Source: a virus. Taken from it: a DNA stretch of 27,252 bases. The notes beneath the pieces are model-generated. The model was not told where the DNA came from, ran no database searches, and saw only the letters and a list, made by a program, of their open reading frames with translations. Shown here piece after piece: positions 1-8,250 of this stretch (positions are counted from its first letter, which is position 1; each line of letters begins with the position of its first letter). A program made the translations under genes and the position numbers. Location of the stretch: IMG/VR virus record IMGVR_UViG_3300035698_031742, positions 1 through 27,252 of that record. One strand, given 5' to 3'.

Positions 1-34
1 CAAAATCATAAGGCAAACAATTTAATGTTTTCAT
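1..34 (-). CDS. 5' end of a gene that runs off the window
   Basis: An ATG at 34-32 overlaps the exonuclease stop codon as ATGA and lies behind a good ribosome binding site (AAGGAGAATAAACG before the ATG). Only eleven codons are inside the window (MKTLNCLPYDF), so nothing can be said about function. The coupling and the ribosome binding site are what support it as a gene. Confidence 0.6.
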   Translation of the reverse strand, partial: MKTLNCLPYDF

Positions 35-984
35 CGTTTATTCTCCTTATCAAATTGCCTCGATGTCATTCCCGTATTTTTCAAATATTCTTTATCAATT
101 TCTTGAGCGGTCCGCCCTATTTGATAATGTGATGTAAAATTGGTTCTCCATTCTTCAAATTTTGCCAAAAAAGAATAAAAAGACAATTCATCAAACCAAT
201 CAATAAAATCTTTTGGATGAAGACTTTCTTCCAAATCCAATTGCATTTTTATTGGGGTTGGACCATCAAAAGGTAACTTGACCAACGGAAGATTTCGTTT
301 ATAAATCTTTTTTGCCTGAATATTATTAAACTTAGCTAAAATATTATTAGTTGTCGCGCCTGTAATATACTTAACAGCCGTTTTCTCTGCTACCCCGGAT
401 ATCCCCTCTACTTTATCCGATGTACAGCCAGCATACGCTTTTACACTTGCCCATTGATCAGGAGCAATATTCCATTCCCTTTTCAACCAATTTTTAGTTA
501 TTTGTTTTTTTGATCTTGGATTATAAATTTTGGCATAATTCAAAAGCTGAAATAAATCATGATCAGACGAAACAATAATTACATTATGATCAGGAAGTAT
601 TTTTTCTAAATCCATTGTTACTTTAGCAATCAAATCATCCGCTTCATAACCTGAACATAAAAATGTATTTTTAAATCCAACACCAGGGATAACTTTTTTT
701 CTCAATAATTTTTCCTGTCTTATAAAAGATGCCTTTTCTTCATCCGTCATTGTGCTTTTCCGATCTTTATATCCTGGATAAATAATCTTCCGAAAACTCC
801 TCCTTGAATCCCAACAAAAAATAAATTTGTTTGTTTGAAATTTTTTTGCCAATTTTAAAAGATGTAAAAAAAATCCAAAAATAACCCCCGTTTCCAAATC
901 CCTATCTGCCAAATCGCCAACTGAATGAAAAGCGATATAACAAATATTCTTAGCGTCAATTACCATTATATTTTGCTTATTCAT
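31..984 (-). CDS. 5'-3' exonuclease / flap endonuclease (T5 D15 and PolA N-domain family)
   Basis: Predicted structure-specific 5' nuclease of 317 aa that would remove RNA primers and 5' flaps during replication. The metal-binding acidic residues of the family are visible: D10 (VIDAKN), D59 (FCWDS), E114/D116/D117 (GYEADDL), D141/D143 (SSDHDL) and D190 (CTSDKVEG). They are followed by the helix-3-turn-helix motif SGVAEKTA. Length matches stand-alone phage enzymes such as T5 D15. I chose the ATG at 984 because it overlaps the upstream stop (ATGAATAA); an in-frame GTG at 1002 would add six residues but has no better ribosome site. It closes a recombination block (SSB, RecA-like, this gene) and overlaps the next gene. 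Function is confident from motifs; the start is less sure. Confidence 0.92.
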   Translation of the reverse strand: MNKQNIMVIDAKNICYIAFHSVGDLADRDLETGVIFGFFLHLLKLAKKFQTNKFIFCWDSRRSFRKIIYPGYKDRKSTMTDEEKASFIRQEKLLRKKVIPGVGFKNTFLCSGYEADDLIAKVTMDLEKILPDHNVIIVSSDHDLFQLLNYAKIYNPRSKKQITKNWLKREWNIAPDQWASVKAYAGCTSDKVEGISGVAEKTAVKYITGATTNNILAKFNNIQAKKIYKRNLPLVKLPFDGPTPIKMQLDLEESLHPKDFIDWFDELSFYSFLAKFEEWRTNFTSHYQIGRTAQEIDKEYLKNTGMTSRQFDKENKR

Positions 985-1297
985 TTTTTTGTTTAATTCC
1001 ACTATCGTGATCTTTTTTGAGTAGAGTAATGGTCATAAGTTCAAATATATCTTTTGTTTTTTTAAAAATGAAATTCATTCCTTGATATCCATATAAAAAA
1101 TGACCATCCCCCCATTTTTTTAATTCAAGCCTTTTCCCATGACGATATGCGCTTATTGCCCTTTTTAAAAGCCAAGTATGTAATCCATCTCCTGTATTAG
1201 AACTTTCACGTATCCATACTCCTAAAAATCGTTGAGACACCCTATCAATCGAATGCGGAGTTAAAATTATGGAACCTTTTAATTTTCGATCAGTCAT
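977..1297 (-). CDS. Hypothetical 106-aa protein
   Basis: I do not recognise this protein firmly. It starts at an ATG overlapping the recA-like stop (ATGACTGA) behind AGGGA, and its own stop overlaps the exonuclease start, so it is translationally coupled on both sides. It has a basic N-terminus and a sequence HSIDRVSQRF followed by alternating beta-like stretches (GHFLYGYQGMNFIFK, IFELMTITLL). That layout resembles RelE/ParE-fold or DUF4258 small proteins, but this is only a shape impression. No catalytic residues can be named. Its place between recombinase and exonuclease suggests a role in DNA metabolism, by context only. Confidence 0.7.
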   Translation of the reverse strand: MTDRKLKGSIILTPHSIDRVSQRFLGVWIRESSNTGDGLHTWLLKRAISAYRHGKRLELKKWGDGHFLYGYQGMNFIFKKTKDIFELMTITLLKKDHDSGIKQKNE

Positions 1298-2402
1298 ATT
1301 TTCCCTGCCTGGTAAAACGCGTTTGTTTTTCTATTTTTGCCCACCTTTCATTTACCTCATCATATAAATCCTCTATCCTCTGCGGTTCACTTAACATCCA
1401 ATTTAGCAAAGCTTCTTTACTATCAAAATCCATACCTTCCCATCTGACTTTTTTTTCATTTGGTCCATAAATCCAATCAAGCATCGACATAATATCATCA
1501 ATACCATAATCAAAATAAACAGGAAATTCAGCCTCCCGATAAGGTGTATTAACTTTATTTTTATCAAATTTACCCATTACCCGAATTCCATAAGCGCGTT
1601 CATGCCCTTGATATGTCCTTTTTAATTTCTTTACCTGAGCAAGCCAAACAACTTGATGCGCATAAAAATCCAGTGCTTTACCACCCGCCCTATATGTTTT
1701 CTTTCCAAAAGATACACCAATTTTTGCCCTAACTTGGGATACAATAACCAAAAGAATATCCTTACCCTCAATGCTTTTGACCATATTCCGAAAAAACTTA
1801 CTCGCATATTTCTGTTTTTCTAAATTGTAAGACCCTTTGTCTTTTACTCCTTTTCCCTTTTTTGCATCTTCTTCAAATTGTTTTACTTCTGCCTCAGATG
1901 TCAAAGCATCAAGAGTATCCACGATATAAATAAGACATGTTCCCCTTTGTAATTCTTCTGCTCTTTTAGCAAAATATCTACCAAATCCCTCAATTGTTAA
2001 ACTATCCCGTGAACCAATATCATCCATAGTCATATTATAAACGTCTTCAATTGGAAAATCCAAAACAGCCTCGGCATTATCATAAACAATTTCAACTTTT
2101 TTAATTGCCGGAAATCCTCCTCTTGCAGATCTTCCTTTTAATTTATGATGAGCATAAGCAGCCAGTTCAAGAGCAAGCAAGGTTTTTCCTGTAGAATTAT
2201 CACCGACAATATTTATAATTCTTCCCCGTGGCCATCCTCCCCTGGAATCTCCACTCCCTGCAAGATTCAACATTGAACAACCGGTATGAATATAATCCAA
2301 AGGAGTTTTACCTTTTCTTCTTGATGCCGGTTTTATTTCTTCAGCCCTGAATTTTGTATTTTTTACATTATCGTTTCTACGTTTTAATTGTCGTCTTGGC
2401 AT
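1290..2402 (-). CDS. RecA/UvsX-like recombinase
   Basis: Predicted ATP-dependent strand-exchange protein of 370 aa that would form filaments on single-stranded DNA. Walker A is GDNSTGKT at residues 67-74, Walker B is LIYIVD at about 157-162 followed by TLDAL, and the next core strand ends LLVIVSQVRAKIG (about 218-229), as in the RecA L1 region. The N-terminal 30 residues are very basic. An open frame continues upstream to 2645, but that extension is an out-of-frame shadow of the SSB tail; the ATG at 2402 has GAGAG eight bases upstream and sits just after an intercistronic hairpin. It follows the SSB gene, its natural partner, and overlaps the next gene. RecA and UvsX cannot be separated by eye. 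Confidence 0.9.
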   Translation of the reverse strand: MPRRQLKRRNDNVKNTKFRAEEIKPASRRKGKTPLDYIHTGCSMLNLAGSGDSRGGWPRGRIINIVGDNSTGKTLLALELAAYAHHKLKGRSARGGFPAIKKVEIVYDNAEAVLDFPIEDVYNMTMDDIGSRDSLTIEGFGRYFAKRAEELQRGTCLIYIVDTLDALTSEAEVKQFEEDAKKGKGVKDKGSYNLEKQKYASKFFRNMVKSIEGKDILLVIVSQVRAKIGVSFGKKTYRAGGKALDFYAHQVVWLAQVKKLKRTYQGHERAYGIRVMGKFDKNKVNTPYREAEFPVYFDYGIDDIMSMLDWIYGPNEKKVRWEGMDFDSKEALLNWMLSEPQRIEDLYDEVNERWAKIEKQTRFTRQGKYD

Positions 2403-2421
2403 AATTATTCTCTCATGTTTT

Positions 2422-2445
2422 GGCTGGGGGCAAAAGCCCCCAGCC
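2422..2445 (-). promoter_or_regulatory. Strong intercistronic hairpin between ssb and recA-like gene
   Basis: A perfect 10-bp GC stem, GGCTGGGGGC / GCCCCCAGCC, closes a four-base loop (TTTT on the transcribed strand). It lies in the 55 bases between the SSB stop and the recombinase start. No U-run follows on the minus strand, so it is a poor intrinsic terminator. It could lower read-through, stop a 3' exonuclease to protect the abundant SSB message, or set the SSB to recombinase ratio. Confidence 0.6.
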
Positions 2446-2457
2446 AGTTTATTAATC

Positions 2458-3657
2458 TTATTTCCTACTGCTTCTGCCGCGTCCTGAAGATCGATCTTCA
2501 CTCCCTCTTGATGATTCCCTTGAAGTCGTTCTGCTACCCCTTGCAGCAGACGTTCTATTACCCCGTTTCGGCTTTTCCGGTTCCGGTTCGGGTTCCGGTT
2601 CGGGTTCTGGTTCATTACTAGAAAGCTTGTCATTTTCCACGGCACAAGCCTCCCAATTAGGGCACTCTTCGCATTCCTGCTCGTCGTTTAAATCCTTCCC
2701 AAAAACAAAACCACTTGGACAATCATCGGATTGATTTTCCGGTTCGGGTTCGGGTTCAGGTTCGGGTTTTGCCTGACGTCGCCTATTAGAAGGTTTTTCT
2801 TCTTTTTCAGATTCGGGTTTTGTTTGCCTTGCCCTGGATCGTGGTGAAGATGCCGCAGGAACATCATTGTTTCCGGCAGTTTCTTCACCATCTATATCGT
2901 CCCCATAATACGCTTTGTATGCCTCATCGTAAGTGGGAATATAAATCAATTCGTCCAGACAAAATGCCTGATTTAAAAAATCATCACCAATATCATAATC
3001 ACGGGGCTCAAAACGATGCCCTTCATATGAAGGCGGTGAGTCTTTCCCCTGGTCCACCAAATCAAAAATAATGGACCGCCCTTCATCCCTTTCAGGATCA
3101 GCGAAATAAATAATGGGGTCACCTGAAACATCACCGCCACCCCTTGCCACTTTCCGCGCCAGCTTATCAAAATGTTTTTGAGAATACCAATGGGCTTCCT
3201 CCCAAACCTGAATGCCCTTTTCTTCTTGCCCGGCATCATAACAAATAACGTTATAAAGACATCTTTGTTTAGGTTTAACTCCTTTAATTTCATCTTTTTT
3301 AGCGCCTTCGGCAACCAATTCCTTCATATGTTCACAAACAGGGCATTTTTCCCCAAAAGTTTTTGCCAAACAAAGAATGGTTGTTTCCCCATCCACCCCA
3401 ACATTTTTATGAACCCAAACTTCCAAAAAATAAGTCCATTCCCCTGATGGAGTATGAGGATCATTAGCCCCAGCTATATAAGGGAGAATATCCAAAACAT
3501 GAGTACCCTCCTTTGGCCTCCATAAACGAGGAGATGGATCTAAATCACCCCGTAAATAAGCCATTCCCGAAGATTTAGCCCTATCCTGTGAATCCTGCGT
3601 CCTTTTTCTGAGTTGATCCCTCATTGATTTTCGATCGGATGCTTTTTTTCTCGCCAT
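2458..3657 (-). CDS. gp32-like single-stranded DNA-binding protein with a PE-repeat and Arg/Ser tail
   Basis: Predicted ssDNA-binding protein of 399 aa for replication and recombination. H83, C96, C105 and C108 (spacing H-x12-C-x8-C-x2-C) nearly reproduce the zinc site of T4 gp32 (H-x12-C-x9-C-x2-C). The basic N-terminal region (residues 1-30) fits the cooperative-binding part of gp32. After the core (about 1-250) comes a low-complexity tail: two Pro-Glu repeats (298-307, 349-361) flank a second cysteine cluster (C313, C329, C332, C338), and the last 35 residues are rich in Arg and Ser. T4 gp32 instead ends acidic. Start at 3657 has AAAAGGAGATTGAAG before the ATG; an open extension to 3744 only overlaps the previous gene. 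It precedes the recombinase gene. Confidence 0.85.
   Translation of the reverse strand: MARKKASDRKSMRDQLRKRTQDSQDRAKSSGMAYLRGDLDPSPRLWRPKEGTHVLDILPYIAGANDPHTPSGEWTYFLEVWVHKNVGVDGETTILCLAKTFGEKCPVCEHMKELVAEGAKKDEIKGVKPKQRCLYNVICYDAGQEEKGIQVWEEAHWYSQKHFDKLARKVARGGGDVSGDPIIYFADPERDEGRSIIFDLVDQGKDSPPSYEGHRFEPRDYDIGDDFLNQAFCLDELIYIPTYDEAYKAYYGDDIDGEETAGNNDVPAASSPRSRARQTKPESEKEEKPSNRRRQAKPEPEPEPEPENQSDDCPSGFVFGKDLNDEQECEECPNWEACAVENDKLSSNEPEPEPEPEPEPEKPKRGNRTSAARGSRTTSRESSRGSEDRSSGRGRSSRK
2575..2613 (-). repeat. Pro-Glu coding repeat, distal copy
   Basis: A 39-bp stretch built from CCGGTTCGGGTT-like 12-bp units (plus-strand reading) codes a run of alternating Glu and Pro at residues 349-361 of the SSB. 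With the second run at 2737-2766 it makes the most repetitive DNA in the window. Such runs can expand or contract by slippage. Confidence 0.85.
2737..2766 (-). repeat. Pro-Glu coding repeat, proximal copy
   Basis: Thirty bases coding five Pro-Glu pairs at residues 298-307 of the SSB. The bases match the distal copy closely (TTCGGGTTCGGGTTCAGG on the plus strand), so the two could recombine and delete the Cys cluster between them. Confidence 0.8.
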
Positions 3658-3820
3658 CTTCAATCTCCTTTTCTGCTTTGTCCTTGGCTCTTGCCTCGAA
3701 GTAAGAAGTAAAAATCGCCTTGGCAACCAGACGAAAAGTAACATAAAGAAATATTAGGGATAAAAAAAATAATATCCCATAAGATAAAGCCATACCTATA
3801 TCTTCCAAAAAAATTCTCAT
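3581..3820 (-). CDS. Small single-pass membrane protein overlapping ssb
   Basis: A 79-aa protein with a hydrophobic segment (about residues 13-33, containing ILFFLSLIFLYVTF) followed by a highly charged Lys/Glu-rich C-terminus. The likely topology is a short outside N-terminus, one membrane helix and a cytoplasmic tail. It begins at an ATG joined to the previous stop as TGATG, behind AAAAGGAAAAAG. Its last 77 bases overlap the SSB gene in another frame, and the SSB ribosome site lies within it. The function is not recognised. The overlap lowers confidence, but coupling and a real membrane segment support it. Confidence 0.6.
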   Translation of the reverse strand: MRIFLEDIGMALSYGILFFLSLIFLYVTFRLVAKAIFTSYFEARAKDKAEKEIEDGEKKSIRSKINEGSTQKKDAGFTG

Positions 3821-4338
3821 CACTTCTTTTTCCTTTTCAGATGACGAGACATTTCCTGGCGATTTTCACCTGACCTTTTTTCATCAAGGACTTTTTCAAT
3901 ATTTTGAGGTGCCCTTGGTTCCCCATGATATCCATTAATCCACAACTGAGCCAAATATTCCAATGCCTTTTTACGATGAACCATTGCCTCTTTTGCCGTT
4001 GCAAGAATTGATACATTCTTTTTGCATTCCAAAAGACAATCTCTTGCTTTGACAACATCTTCGTGACTTTTAATCAAAGCAATAATGGCATCATTGGTAG
4101 GTTTTTTATCAAATCCCCATTCTTCAGGATTTCTCCTTATATCACCATCAACTTCAGCTTCAACCAATTCCAAAGTCATTTTAGATTTGTCATATTCATC
4201 AACTGCAATGGAATGAAATTCCCCCCATTTCATAAACAAATGGGGTTGACTCAACCATTCCTGATCCAAATCGTTTTCATTGATTTGGAGATCATCTTTG
4301 TAATTTGATTTATCGCCCGTGTACAATTCTGTTTCCAT
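3820..4338 (-). CDS. Possible UvsY-like recombination mediator
   Basis: A 172-aa, mostly helical, charged protein with Trp-rich N-terminal text (DLDQEWLSQPHLFMKWGEFHS) and a long helical centre with an ELVEAEVDGDIRRNPEEWG segment. The order 'short aromatic block, acidic helix, second helix ending in a rich Lys tail' recalls T4 UvsY and phage proteins annotated as UvsY-like, and the gene sits two genes ahead of the SSB and recombinase genes. No sequence motif proves it, so the function is inferred from shape and neighbours. It has its own promoter-like element upstream and AAGGAG before the ATG. Confidence 0.75.
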   Translation of the reverse strand: METELYTGDKSNYKDDLQINENDLDQEWLSQPHLFMKWGEFHSIAVDEYDKSKMTLELVEAEVDGDIRRNPEEWGFDKKPTNDAIIALIKSHEDVVKARDCLLECKKNVSILATAKEAMVHRKKALEYLAQLWINGYHGEPRAPQNIEKVLDEKRSGENRQEMSRHLKRKKK

Positions 4339-4355
4339 TTTTATTCTCCTTTTTA

Positions 4356-4364
4356 ATTATACCA
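4356..4364 (-). promoter_or_regulatory. Extended -10 promoter motif (TGGTATAAT)
   Basis: TGGTATAAT on the minus strand in the gap between the clamp-loader stop and the next gene. The same nine bases recur in three other intergenic gaps. No clear -35 box is seen here, and the start site would lie very near the ribosome site (AAGGAG), giving a very short leader. Confidence 0.45.
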
Positions 4365-4369
4365 TATTT

Positions 4370-5350
4370 TTATTCAAAGTCCTGACATGACATATAACAA
4401 GAAAATACAAGTCCCGCCCTGCCCCTTTCCCGATAACTATCAAAGAAATAATCCATGATTCCGGCAAGTCTGGCATCATCCTTTTTCTTTAATAGAACAG
4501 AAGCCATGTACCCCAAAATGGCATAACGAATTGATTCAGGTTCATGTTCATCCAAAAGGACAGTAATGATCTTGGCAACTTCGGGCCATTTTGATTTTTC
4601 CCGTTTAAAAATAAGACGACAAAGATCAATAATTTTATCCTCATTCAAGGATATATGATCAATTGTTTCAAGCAATTCATTTTTGTCTTCAATGTCAATT
4701 ACTTTATCTAAAATTATTAAAGCTTCACGGGGAGATCCCCCACATGATGAAGCAATTTTTTTAATGGCATTACCATCAATTTCAACCCCCTCCTCCTCAC
4801 AAACCCATTTTAAAAGTTCTTTAATTAAAATGGGATCAAGCAACGAAACCTTGAAATCGGTACATCTTGATTTTGTTGTAGGAAGAAGTTTTTGCGGTTC
4901 CGTAGTGCAAAGGATAAATAAACAATGCTTTGGAGGTTCTTCCAAAAGTTTCAATAAACCTTCTTCTGCAACCCCTGTCAGCATATGTGCTTCATCAAAA
5001 AAATAAACTTTGATATCCCCGTCTAAAGGGGCAAGACGGGCACTTCTATCCACTTGCCGGACAGTATCAATCCCCCTGGTATTTGCCATGTTAAATTCTT
5101 TAAAATCTATTCCCCCACAGCCCATCTCTTGTGCTACAAGCCTTCCAAGGGTAGTTTTGCCACATCCCCTTGGACCATGGAAAAGAAATGCTGTAGGGAA
5201 GCCATGACGGCGTTTTAAAAGAGTTTTAAGAGACTTCACCGTAATTTCATTTCCAAAAATCTCTTCAAAATTTTGTGGACGATATTTCCTTGGCAAACTA
5301 TTATTATCAAATTTTTCCTCTTCGGATTTATCTTTCTTTTTATCTGCCAT
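4370..5350 (-). CDS. dnaX: DnaX-like DNA polymerase III clamp-loader subunit
   Basis: Predicted AAA+ clamp-loader ATPase of 326 aa that opens the sliding clamp and places it on primed DNA. It begins with the DnaX signature SLPRKYRPQNFEEIFGNE, then Walker A GPRGCGKT (59-66), DEAH Walker B (119-122), the EGLLKLLEEPP segment (about 130-140), sensor-1 LCTTEP and the SRC arginine-finger motif (161-163). The four-Cys zinc module usual in bacterial gamma/tau is missing, as is the long tau C-terminus, so it is a minimal loader. The start has AAAGGAGATTGAAAA before the ATG. It overlaps the DnaE gene by 11 bases, and no delta subunit gene is visible, suggesting a homo-oligomer or host help. Confidence 0.93.
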   Translation of the reverse strand: MADKKKDKSEEEKFDNNSLPRKYRPQNFEEIFGNEITVKSLKTLLKRRHGFPTAFLFHGPRGCGKTTLGRLVAQEMGCGGIDFKEFNMANTRGIDTVRQVDRSARLAPLDGDIKVYFFDEAHMLTGVAEEGLLKLLEEPPKHCLFILCTTEPQKLLPTTKSRCTDFKVSLLDPILIKELLKWVCEEEGVEIDGNAIKKIASSCGGSPREALIILDKVIDIEDKNELLETIDHISLNEDKIIDLCRLIFKREKSKWPEVAKIITVLLDEHEPESIRYAILGYMASVLLKKKDDARLAGIMDYFFDSYRERGRAGLVFSCYMSCQDFE

Positions 5351-8099
5351 TTTTCAATCTCCTTTTGTTTTTATTTCTATCTTTTAAAGTTGTTGCCAAT
5401 CCACCCGTTATCTTAAAAGAAAAATATTCCTTTACCGCTTCCTGGGATAAAATTGCATCAATATCAAAAGCACATATTTCAATTAACATTTTTTCAATTT
5501 TATTTGTTTTTCCTGATACCAATTTAGGATTTTTACCAGAAAAAAATCCTTTTCTTTGTTTTATTTTTCTTGGTTTTAAAACAGATGCCTTTAAAGCCAT
5601 TTTATCACCAATCCCCTTAATAGAAATAAAAGGGGCATGCAAAACTTTTTCCTTTGCTCTCCATTTTAAAGGATCAGAATACCCAACCTTTGGAGTCAAG
5701 ACAGATAATCCAAGACGATATGCCTCAGTTATTAATTCACCTTTTTTATCATCAGATACATATGTCAAACTTGAACACAAAAATTCAGCAGGATAATAAT
5801 ATTTACACCATGCAGTCCAATAGGATATCAAAGCATATTCAACGGAATGGGCCTTATTAAAAGAATAATGAGCATGTGATTGTAATAATTTCCAAAATTC
5901 AAGTGCTTCCTTTTTATCAAAAATCCCTTCTATTAAACATCCTTCAATAAATTGTTTTTCAAAAGGTTTAAATTTCTTTACATCCCTTTTCTTCCCAATT
6001 ATTTTACGAATTTTATCAGCCGTCGAATAAGAAAGACCTGCCACTTTTGAAATAACCTCCATAATCTGTTCTTGATAAATAACCAAACCAAATGTATCTT
6101 TTGTTATTTTTTCATATATTTCATGTTTAGATTCCCATTTTCTTCCTTTTTTTCTTTTTACAAATTCTTCTGTAACGCCTGATTCATACGGACCAGGGCG
6201 AACCAGGGCTATAATATCAGAAATCTGTTTAAATGTTGAAATTTCCGCATCCTGACATAATCTTGTTGTTGCCCATGCATTCAATTGAAAAATACCAGCC
6301 GTATATCCTTGTGATATCATCCTTAAAACTTTTTTATCATCAAGGGCAATATCTTCAAAAACAATATCTTTATCATAATTTATTTTTATCATTTCCCGGG
6401 TATCATTTAAAATTGAAAGCATACTAAGACCTAAAATATCCAATTTCATAAGACCCATATACTCGGCATCATCCTTTGACCAATTAACAATCAAATTTTT
6501 TGATCTAACTGATAAAGAACATCTATTTCCATTCCGTAAACTTTCAGATGAAACTATAATTGCTGCTGCATGTTGTCCCGCTCCCCGGACTTGTCCTTCT
6601 AATTTACAAGCTTCTTTAAAAACATCGGGATATCTTTTCTTAAAAATATTTCCTTCTTTTGTTTTCCCCGCTTTTAATATGACATCCTCTTCCCCACCCT
6701 TTATCGCTTTATCAACTGTTTTAGCAAAACGATTAACATCTTCATTTTTTATATCAAAAACCCTACCAACATCTCTTATTGCCGCCCTACCCTTTAGTGT
6801 CAAAAACGTCGAAACACCGGCAATATTATCTTCACCATACATTTCTTGTAAATGCTTTCGGATCATAGACCTTTTTACATCTTCAAAATCTAAATCAATA
6901 TCGGGATAATCAATTCTATCTTCAGCAATAAAACGAGAAAATATCAAATCAAATTTAATTGGATCAACAGCCGTTATTCCAATTAAATAAGCAACCAGGG
7001 AACCTCCAACAGAACCCCTTCCTGGTCCATACATAATGCCATTTTTCTTACACCAATTTAATAATTCCCAAACAATCAAAAAATATCTTTCAAAATTCTT
7101 TTTTTGAATAAGATTTAACTCTTCCCTCATTCTTTCTTTATATTTTTCATTCAAAGAAATATTTTTAACCCTGGCACCCCTTAAACACAAAACCCTTAAA
7201 AAATTTTTCTCCCCATATTTTTTAATTTCAGGATCATCAATTAATGGCAATAAAATATCTTTTTGTTTAATCTCAAAATTTGAACATTTTTTTGCAATTT
7301 CAAGTGTATTTCGTATAGCTTTTAAATAATGAATTTTTTTCCAAAAACTCTGTTTTTGGAATGCTATTATCATTTCATCAATTGATCTTAAATAAAGACC
7401 ATCAATATCAAATTTCCATCTTTTTTTATCCTGCCACTTCGCTTTATTTTGAATAGCAAGTAAAATTTCCTGTGTCTTGGAATCTTCATTATATATATAA
7501 TGACAATCATTCGTTGCAATTAATTTTATTCCTTCATGCCCTGATATATATAATTCATGACAAACTTTAGCATTTTCAATTTGATATTTATAATCATGCG
7601 GCATTATTTCCAAATATAAATCAGCGGCTGCATCATATAAATCACAAAAAAAATCTTCACCACCTGGAATATGTAAAAAAGAATTAGCACAAGCCGTCAT
7701 TATAACAAGGCCATCTAAATTGTTTAAAACTAAATCATAATCAAAACGAGGTTTATAATAAAATCCCTCAGTATTTGCTACAGTAAGCATAAATAAAAGA
7801 TTTTGAAAACCTGTTTCATTTTTAATTAAAAAAGTTATATGTCCACGCTTTTCTCCTTTTTCTTTTTTATTCATATCAGGAACAATATATGCTTCACATC
7901 CAAAAATTGGTTTTATTTCATTCTTTTTACATTCTTTTTGAAAATCCAGAAAACCATCAATATTTCCATGATTTGTCAATCCAAGATATTTAAATCCCAT
8001 TTCACGAGCTCGTTTTGCATAATTTTTTGCAGACCCATATCCATCCAAGAGACTGTATTGATCATGAACATGCAAATGGCAAAAAGAACTATTTTTCAT
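5340..8099 (-). CDS. dnaE: DNA polymerase III alpha subunit (DnaE type), C-terminally short
   Basis: Predicted replicative polymerase of 919 aa (bacterial DnaE is usually about 1100-1200). The N-terminal PHP domain keeps its metal-binding pattern: HLHVHD (8-13), LTNHGN, IFGCEAY and TNDCHY. The palm shows GPGRGSVGGSLVAY (358-371), PDIDLDF with D402 and D404, and a third aspartate D554 in MKLDILGL. A fingers region and the KGIGDKMA hairpin near residue 855 follow. The OB-fold and tau-binding domains expected beyond that are absent. The intact PHP site could provide proofreading, since no separate epsilon exonuclease is seen here. GGAGAG lies eight bases before the ATG. It overlaps the mini-ORF upstream and dnaX downstream. 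Confidence 0.95.
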   Translation of the reverse strand: MKNSSFCHLHVHDQYSLLDGYGSAKNYAKRAREMGFKYLGLTNHGNIDGFLDFQKECKKNEIKPIFGCEAYIVPDMNKKEKGEKRGHITFLIKNETGFQNLLFMLTVANTEGFYYKPRFDYDLVLNNLDGLVIMTACANSFLHIPGGEDFFCDLYDAAADLYLEIMPHDYKYQIENAKVCHELYISGHEGIKLIATNDCHYIYNEDSKTQEILLAIQNKAKWQDKKRWKFDIDGLYLRSIDEMIIAFQKQSFWKKIHYLKAIRNTLEIAKKCSNFEIKQKDILLPLIDDPEIKKYGEKNFLRVLCLRGARVKNISLNEKYKERMREELNLIQKKNFERYFLIVWELLNWCKKNGIMYGPGRGSVGGSLVAYLIGITAVDPIKFDLIFSRFIAEDRIDYPDIDLDFEDVKRSMIRKHLQEMYGEDNIAGVSTFLTLKGRAAIRDVGRVFDIKNEDVNRFAKTVDKAIKGGEEDVILKAGKTKEGNIFKKRYPDVFKEACKLEGQVRGAGQHAAAIIVSSESLRNGNRCSLSVRSKNLIVNWSKDDAEYMGLMKLDILGLSMLSILNDTREMIKINYDKDIVFEDIALDDKKVLRMISQGYTAGIFQLNAWATTRLCQDAEISTFKQISDIIALVRPGPYESGVTEEFVKRKKGRKWESKHEIYEKITKDTFGLVIYQEQIMEVISKVAGLSYSTADKIRKIIGKKRDVKKFKPFEKQFIEGCLIEGIFDKKEALEFWKLLQSHAHYSFNKAHSVEYALISYWTAWCKYYYPAEFLCSSLTYVSDDKKGELITEAYRLGLSVLTPKVGYSDPLKWRAKEKVLHAPFISIKGIGDKMALKASVLKPRKIKQRKGFFSGKNPKLVSGKTNKIEKMLIEICAFDIDAILSQEAVKEYFSFKITGGLATTLKDRNKNKRRLKNGR

Positions 8100-8250
8100 A
8101 TTTTAAACTCTCCAATCTAACTTTGAATTCTTGATTAAAAGATCCATCAGGACCATGATAACAATATGAAAAAAGTCGTTGCTTCCCCCCCAAACAAATC
8201 AACTTCTTTTCTCTTTGTGGAGCAATATTACCGGCAAGATAAATTTTCAT
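8089..8250 (-). CDS. Mini-ORF D, 53 aa, DpdA N-terminus-like
   Basis: A 53-codon ORF starting MKIYLAGN and containing RLFSYCYHGPDG at residues 25-36. The same two blocks, at the same spacing, occur in three other small ORFs nearby and, more loosely, at the start of the DpdA-like gene at 9745-10818. The start ATG overlaps the stop of the preceding mini-ORF (ATGA), and the end overlaps dnaE by 11 bases, so translation is probably coupled. A run of seven G lies inside it at codons 20-22. It could be a free small protein or the remnant of a longer DpdA-like gene. Confidence 0.55.
   Translation of the reverse strand: MKIYLAGNIAPQREKKLICLGGKQRLFSYCYHGPDGSFNQEFKVRLESLKYEK

Noticed and set aside
2403-2645. 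N-terminal extension of the recA-like gene
   Set aside because: It is the out-of-frame copy of the SSB PE-repeat tail; the real start with ribosome site is at 2402.
2575-2766. CRISPR-like or origin-like repeats in the ssb tail
   Set aside because: The repeats are 12-bp, contiguous and in frame, coding Pro-Glu; there are no spacers.
2973-3314. 113-codon minus-strand frame inside ssb
   Set aside because: Shadow of the SSB gene in another frame, with no ribosome site and no sensible composition.
5275-5796. 173-codon plus-strand frame over the dnaX/dnaE junction
   Set aside because: Antisense shadow of confident polymerase genes.
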